In this document: one piece after another, positions 5,932-10,437 of the stretch
Layout of the letters: each line of letters opens with the position of its first letter
Position numbering within the stretch: position 1 is the stretch's first letter
Assembly: GCA_016866815.1 (NCBI GenBank)
Contig: VGKZ01000034.1
Coordinates: 1 to 10,437 of the forward strand
Length of the DNA: 10,437 nucleotides
Direction: 5' to 3'
From: Candidatus Peregrinibacteria bacterium
GTDB lineage: Bacteria > Patescibacteriota > Gracilibacteria > Peribacterales > Peribacteraceae
The notes under the pieces: model-generated
What the model was told of the DNA's origin: nothing
Seen by the model: the letters and a program-made list of their open reading frames with translations, nothing else
Database searches by the model: none
Translations under genes and position numbers: made by a program

Positions 5932-8900
5932 TTATAGTGTCCAACAATCTCCTCCAGCTTCGCTTCCAGCGGCGTGGACATATTGATGGTGACAGGAAGC
6001 GAGATGGTCTGCTCTCCGATCTTGAGCTGCACTTTTTCCTTTCCGGGGAAGGTTTCCAGCGCACGCTTGATGTCCAGGAGCAGTTTTTTCGGTGCTCTGG
6101 CGGGGAGTTCGATGGTGTGGATGGAGATGGACGGTGCAGACGGGACAGAGGGTACAGATGTGACTGAAACCGCAGAGGTGCTAGCCTTTTTATCGGATTT
6201 CTTCTTCTGCACCTCAGTATCTTCCCTGGCTTGAGCAGCTTCGGCGCGTTTTCGCGCCGCATCTTCATCGATGCCTTCGTCGAGCACTTCGTCGATGCGC
6301 ATGCCCGCCAAAATCCATTTTCCGAGCGGTCCGAGATAGTCATCACCTGTTTCCGTCCTTTCGACGATGTTCACAGTTTCTCCGGCGATGACGTTGCCCT
6401 CTTCATCCAACGCCTCCACCTGTTCGTCCTCTTCCAGGGTTGCCTGTTTTATTGTTAGCCCGCGCTTCGCTTCTTCTTCATCGAAGAATCCGTTCGTCTT
6501 CGCACTCTCGATCATGCGCGAAAGCGACGCCTTCTTCACGGCATCAGCCCGCAACTGCAATTGCCCGCCGCGCATGTCCAACGTTCCCCCGAGGACGATG
6601 ACGGTATCCGGTTCTTCCAAGTATCCCGCGCATTCGGCGAAGGTCCGGGGGAACAGTGTCACCTCCAGTTTCCCTGTCGGGTCTTCCAGAAAGACGATAC
6701 CCATGGCGTCACCCTTCTTTGTCGTGATTTTCTTCACACCTTCCACGATGCCGGCGAGCGTCACCTTTTTGCCGATCTCATTCTTCGTCAGATTCCGGAT
6801 CAATTGCGCTTTCTTGCCGATGTATTTCGTGAGACCGGCGAGAGGGTGGCTGGACACGTACATGCCGAGTGTTTCCTTCTCCCACTGCAGCTTCTGCTGC
6901 GCCGTTGCAGGGGGTGTCGCCGGGAATTCGATGCCGGCGGCGTCCTCTTCTTCGATGTGTCCGAACATGTCCGTCTGATTGCCCGACACATCGCCGGCGG
7001 CTTTGGCGAAATCGGCAACGAGTGCGTAGTTTTCTACGATGTTTCTGCGTTCGGCCAGGCTATCGAGCGCACCGGACTTTGCGAGTGCTTCCAGGAGCTT
7101 CTTATTGAGGATTTTTCCCGGCACACGCTTGGCGAAGTCCTCGATGGTTTTGAATTTTCCGGTTCCGCGGGCATCAATGATCTGTTGAACAGAGGAAAGC
7201 CCAATGCCTTTGACGGCAGTGAGACCGAAACGGATCGCATTCTTTTCGCCTTTACTCTTACCTGGCAGCGCTGTGAAATGCCGAAGTGATTCGTTGATAT
7301 CCGGAGGCAACACTTCGATACCCATGGTGCGGCATTCTTCGATTTCGATCATGACGCGATCGGTTCTCTGTGCGTCCGCGGAGAGGAGGGCGGCCATAAA
7401 CTCTGTTGGATACCGCGCTTTCAGGTATGCGGTTTCGTATGCGATACGCGCATAGCCCGCCGCATGCGATTTGTTGAAGCCGTATCCGGCAAACGGAGTG
7501 ATGACATCATCGAAGATCTCCTCGGCCAGCTTCTTGTTGTACTTCTTCGCCACCGCGCCTGCGATGAACTTCTCGCGTTGCGCATCGAGCTCGGATTTAA
7601 TCTTCTTGCCGATCGCACGGCGGAGAATGTCGGCTTCACCGAGACTGAACCCGGCGAATATCTGCGCTATCTGGAGAATTTGCTCCTGGTAGATACCGAT
7701 ACCGTACGTCTGTTCCAGAACGGCTTTCAGATCTCCATGGACGTAGCGCACTTCTTCATGACCGTGTTTCCGCTTAATGTAACTCGGAATCCACTCCATC
7801 GGTCCGGGGCGGTAGAGAGAGACCATAGCGGTGATGTCGTTGAACTCCGTGGGCTTGAGCTGTTTGAGGTACCGGCGCATACCCGCGGATTCCAATTGGA
7901 AGACGCCGGTCGTATCGCCTTTCTGCAACAACCGGAATGTTTTTTCGTCATCGAGTGGAATGGAGGCGATATTGATTTTCTCACCGTGGATTCTCTCGAT
8001 GATCTCCAGTGTCGTCTGAATCACGGTGAGGTTCATGAGTCCGAGGAAGTCCATCTTCAGGAGCCCCAGCGCTTCGAGGGGTTTTGCGGATGTCTGGGTG
8101 ATCACCGTGGTGTCGTCCTTCGGCGCACGCTGCAATGCCGTGTATCGCACGGTCGGTTCTTCCGTAATGATCACACCGCAGGCATGCACGGAGACGTGGC
8201 GCGCTTTTCCCTCCAGCTTCAGGGCTGTTTCTGTGATTTTCCGGTAGGTTTCGTTCCCTTCGCATGCCGCTTTCAGCTCCTGCGTTGCAAGAGCTTCCTC
8301 CAGTGTGGTCCCCGGTCGTTCGGGAATGAGTTTCGCGAGCGAATTCATCTCCATGAACGGGACGCCGTAAGCGCGACCGACATCTTTTACCGCTGCGCGC
8401 GCAGCGAGTGTTCCGAATGTGCAAATCTGCACGACGCGGTCTTCTCCGTATTTCTTGCGGACGTACTCGAGAACTTCGTCACGGCGGTTATCGGCGAAGT
8501 CGATATCGACATCCGGCATGGTCACGCGTTCGGGATTCAGGAATCGTTCGAAAAGCAGACCGTGTTCGAGCGGGTTCAGTGCTGTGATACCCATGCAGTA
8601 CGAGACGATGCTCCCCGCGGCGGAGCCGCGACCCGGTCCGACGGTGATTCCGCGGCGTTTGGCCTCATTCACGAAGTCGGCGACGATGAGAAAGTATCCG
8701 GAGAATCCCATTTTTTCTATCACGGACAGTTCGTATTCCATTCTCTCCTTCTCCATAGCTCCGGCTTTGGGGTATTTCTCTGCAAATCCTCTCTGACAGA
8801 GCTTGCGCAGGTGCTCCGGTTCCGTTTCGCCGGCCGGTGTGGGGAATTTCGGGATGTGATAGGTGCCGAAATCGAGACGGACCTTACAGCGGTCTGCGAT

Positions 8901-9710
8901 GACACGGGTGTTCTCCAGTGCTTCGGGCACATGAGAGAATGCAGCCTCCATTTCCTCGTACGGACGCATGGAGAAATCACTCTCGCGCATGGTGAATCTG
9001 CTCGTGTCATCCACGAGAGCGTTCTTCTGGATGCAGAGCAGCACGTCGTGCGCCTCCGCGTCGTTTGCGCGGCAGTAGTGGCTGTTGCAGGTCGCTACCA
9101 GTGGCACATCGAGCTCTTTCGCCCACTTGATCAGTTGCTGGTTGATCTCGGCCTGGCCGGTCACTGCCGGAAGGTCGTTCAATTCAAAGTAGACATTGTC
9201 TCTTCCGAAGAACCCACGGTACTTTTCCGTGAGCTCGCGGATCCTTTCGCCATCCTCGGTGAGTGCGGCCTGCGGTATCGCGCCACTCATGGGGCCCGTC
9301 AGCGCGATGAGCCCTTTGCCGTATTCACGCAGCAGCTCTTCATCGACACGTGGTTTGTAGTACATGCCTTCGAGGGCAGCCTTTGTCGCAAGCTTGAGAA
9401 GGTTCTCGTATCCTTCCTGCGTCTCCGCCAGCAGGACGAGCGGGTAACGGCGTGTATCGGTGCCGGTTTCTTTGTCGTGCCTGGTGCGGGACGCTATGTA
9501 TGTCTCCAGTCCGAGGATCGGTTTTACCCCGTTCTTCTCCGCGTACTGGTAGAACTCTATGAGTCCATAGGTGCATCCTTTGTCCGCCAGGCCGACCGCG
9601 CTCTGTCCCAGCTCCTTCGCGCGCAGCACGATCTCCTCCGGGCTCGGCAGTGCCTCCAGGAGGGAATAGGTGGAGTTGCAGTGGAGGTGGACGAAATCCT
9701 GGGGTTTCAT
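5928..9710 (-). CDS. dnaE: DNA polymerase III subunit alpha
   Basis: This is the replicative polymerase catalytic subunit, DnaE1 type, 1260 aa from the ATG at 9710. I chose that start because the family begins directly with FVHLH (residues 6-10); an upstream GTG at 9809 would add 33 unconserved residues. Order: PHP domain (1-~280); palm with GPGRGSAAGS (358-367), catalytic D400 and D402 (PDVDIDF) and D554 (KMDFLGL); fingers with SLYRPGPMEW; beta-clamp motif QTDMF (912-916); OB domain (KKVTLAGIVEGVKK onward); an acidic stretch; a Ser/Pro/Val linker (about 1177-1198); and a small C-terminal domain (HTIELPARAPKKLLLDI). Several PHP metal ligands are lost: DHG is D43-K44-G45, and P90, P140, L180 and N209 stand at usual His, Cys, His and Asp positions. 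Proofreading by the PHP domain is therefore unlikely, and a separate exonuclease would be needed. No Shine-Dalgarno motif precedes the ATG. Confidence 0.97.
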   Translation of the reverse strand: MKPQDFVHLHCNSTYSLLEALPSPEEIVLRAKELGQSAVGLADKGCTYGLIEFYQYAEKNGVKPILGLETYIASRTRHDKETGTDTRRYPLVLLAETQEGYENLLKLATKAALEGMYYKPRVDEELLREYGKGLIALTGPMSGAIPQAALTEDGERIRELTEKYRGFFGRDNVYFELNDLPAVTGQAEINQQLIKWAKELDVPLVATCNSHYCRANDAEAHDVLLCIQKNALVDDTSRFTMRESDFSMRPYEEMEAAFSHVPEALENTRVIADRCKVRLDFGTYHIPKFPTPAGETEPEHLRKLCQRGFAEKYPKAGAMEKERMEYELSVIEKMGFSGYFLIVADFVNEAKRRGITVGPGRGSAAGSIVSYCMGITALNPLEHGLLFERFLNPERVTMPDVDIDFADNRRDEVLEYVRKKYGEDRVVQICTFGTLAARAAVKDVGRAYGVPFMEMNSLAKLIPERPGTTLEEALATQELKAACEGNETYRKITETALKLEGKARHVSVHACGVIITEEPTVRYTALQRAPKDDTTVITQTSAKPLEALGLLKMDFLGLMNLTVIQTTLEIIERIHGEKINIASIPLDDEKTFRLLQKGDTTGVFQLESAGMRRYLKQLKPTEFNDITAMVSLYRPGPMEWIPSYIKRKHGHEEVRYVHGDLKAVLEQTYGIGIYQEQILQIAQIFAGFSLGEADILRRAIGKKIKSELDAQREKFIAGAVAKKYNKKLAEEIFDDVITPFAGYGFNKSHAAGYARIAYETAYLKARYPTEFMAALLSADAQRTDRVMIEIEECRTMGIEVLPPDINESLRHFTALPGKSKGEKNAIRFGLTAVKGIGLSSVQQIIDARGTGKFKTIEDFAKRVPGKILNKKLLEALAKSGALDSLAERRNIVENYALVADFAKAAGDVSGNQTDMFGHIEEEDAAGIEFPATPPATAQQKLQWEKETLGMYVSSHPLAGLTKYIGKKAQLIRNLTKNEIGKKVTLAGIVEGVKKITTKKGDAMGIVFLEDPTGKLEVTLFPRTFAECAGYLEEPDTVIVLGGTLDMRGGQLQLRADAVKKASLSRMIESAKTNGFFDEEEAKRGLTIKQATLEEDEQVEALDEEGNVIAGETVNIVERTETGDDYLGPLGKWILAGMRIDEVLDEGIDEDAARKRAEAAQAREDTEVQKKKSDKKASTSAVSVTSVPSVPSAPSISIHTIELPARAPKKLLLDIKRALETFPGKEKVQLKIGEQTISLPVTINMSTPLEAKLEEIVGHYK
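6132..6158. repeat. Three 9-bp units encoding the DnaE C-terminal linker
   Basis: CGGTGCAGA, CGGGACAGA and GGGTACAGA are consecutive imperfect copies. Read on the - strand they give SVPSVPSAP within a flexible Ser/Val/Pro linker. The unit keeps the reading frame, so copy-number change would only lengthen or shorten the linker. Confidence 0.6.
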
Positions 9711-9805
9711 AAGAGGATGAATGATAGCAGATGGGTGGGTGAGTAGGTTATTGGTTATTTGGCGTCTATGTCGCAGATTTTCGTAGAGATTGCGCAGAGG
9801 TGCAA

Positions 9806-10437
9806 TCACCGATTATAGATGCGCATCATAACGTATGGACCCAATAACCTCATAACACCCTGAAAGGGCTGGGCGTTACAGTTTTGCTGCGCTCTTGCAA
9901 TTCCTCGCGGCGTTATTGTCTTTCTCTGATACTTGCTGTTCGCGTACGGGAAGCAATCGTCCTGGAAGATGATTTTCAGAACGGTATCCAATTGCTTTCC
10001 ACAGGGTCGGTCGATACATGAACGCCGGAGGAAATATGCGTAGTCGCGAACGAACGTCCGCAGGCTCTTCCCCTGAGCAGACGTCACCGGGTCTGTTGTG
10101 CCTGCGACGGTCTCGCCCGGTTTTTTCAGGAGGTCCATTGCTGATTGCATGTTTTTGCGGACAGGCTGGAGTGTTTCCGTCACCCGCTGGGGAGCATCGA
10201 CGACTTTCGGGTATATCGCGCTGTCCAGAGATGCCTGCTGGTAGGTGAAGTCGAGGACCAGATCGCGGAAATTGTCGCGGATGACCCATAGTATGGGAGT
10301 GTCATTCGCCTTGGCGCTGCTGCGTTCGGGTTCCGTCCAGAACTCTTCCGGTTTCTTGTAGATGTCGGGCAATTCCCGGTCGTTCGCATAGCGATGCATC
10401 AGACGGAGGAATGCCTGCCAGATGGTCAGATGGTCTT
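9806..10437 (-). CDS. Hypothetical protein, 5' end outside window
   Basis: The frame is open from the right edge (residues DHLTIWQAFLRL before the first ATG at 10399) to TGA at 9806, so at least 209 residues are visible and the true start lies outside. The product looks soluble and basic, with a run of predicted helices. Four cysteines cluster in the last ~80 residues (CIDRPC, DDCFPY, QNCNAQ), compatible with disulfides or metal binding; four such residues would be unusual for a plain cytoplasmic structural protein. The end overlaps an upstream in-frame GTG of dnaE (GTGA, 9809-9806), and the dnaE ATG lies 95 bp further on, so co-transcription is likely. I do not recognise the family. Confidence 0.75.
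   Translation of the reverse strand, partial: DHLTIWQAFLRLMHRYANDRELPDIYKKPEEFWTEPERSSAKANDTPILWVIRDNFRDLVLDFTYQQASLDSAIYPKVVDAPQRVTETLQPVRKNMQSAMDLLKKPGETVAGTTDPVTSAQGKSLRTFVRDYAYFLRRSCIDRPCGKQLDTVLKIIFQDDCFPYANSKYQRKTITPRGIARAQQNCNAQPFQGVMRLLGPYVMMRIYNR

Noticed and set aside
9721..9726. TATCAT as a -10 box just before dnaE
   Set aside because: No -35 box at the right distance, and the leader would be only a few bases; one hexamer alone is not enough.
7464..9746. 760-codon open frame on the + strand opposite dnaE
   Set aside because: It lies wholly antisense to an unmistakable dnaE. Its length follows from codon bias of that gene, and the product is rich in H, R, C and F without any recognisable domain.

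Overview
The window reads as a compact bacterial chromosome segment, probably from a small, poorly characterised lineage; a candidate-phyla-type bacterium fits but is not proven. Supporting signs are the large share of unrecognised proteins, gaps of less than 140 bp, almost no Shine-Dalgarno motifs, a non-discriminating AspRS, and a gene set limited to housekeeping functions plus hypotheticals. TGA acts as a normal stop: the coiled-coil gene ends in TGA just before a tRNA. This argues against the UGA-to-Gly code of Gracilibacteria.

Left part (1-1440, + strand, AT-richer). An unrecognised coiled-coil protein enters from outside the left edge and ends at 1099. It is followed by a 67-codon ORF at 1236 with a near-consensus sigma70-type promoter. 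Its -10 box lies so close to the ATG that the mRNA should be leaderless, and a perfect 7-bp inverted repeat covers the -35 box.

Main part (1476 to the right edge, all - strand, GC-richer). In transcription order: an unrecognised protein open at the right edge; dnaE (replicative DNA polymerase III alpha); tsaC (YrdC-domain threonylcarbamoyl-AMP synthase for tRNA t6A37); a 66-codon small ORF; nrdR (ribonucleotide reductase repressor); aspS (aspartyl-tRNA synthetase); a highly charged coiled-coil protein; and tRNA-Leu(UAG) with encoded CCA. Spacings are 33-97 bp, so one or a few long transcripts are likely. The named genes link DNA replication, dNTP supply control, tRNA charging and tRNA modification.

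Points deserving attention: tsaC has no NTG start codon where its conserved N-terminus should begin; a 17-bp-stem hairpin covers the dnaE stop and the tsaC leader; most PHP-domain metal ligands in DnaE are lost; AspRS carries the residues that mark non-discriminating enzymes; short tandem repeats recur in gaps and loops. I see no mobile element, CRISPR array, rRNA or clear defence system, and nothing that I can call a new multi-gene system with confidence.
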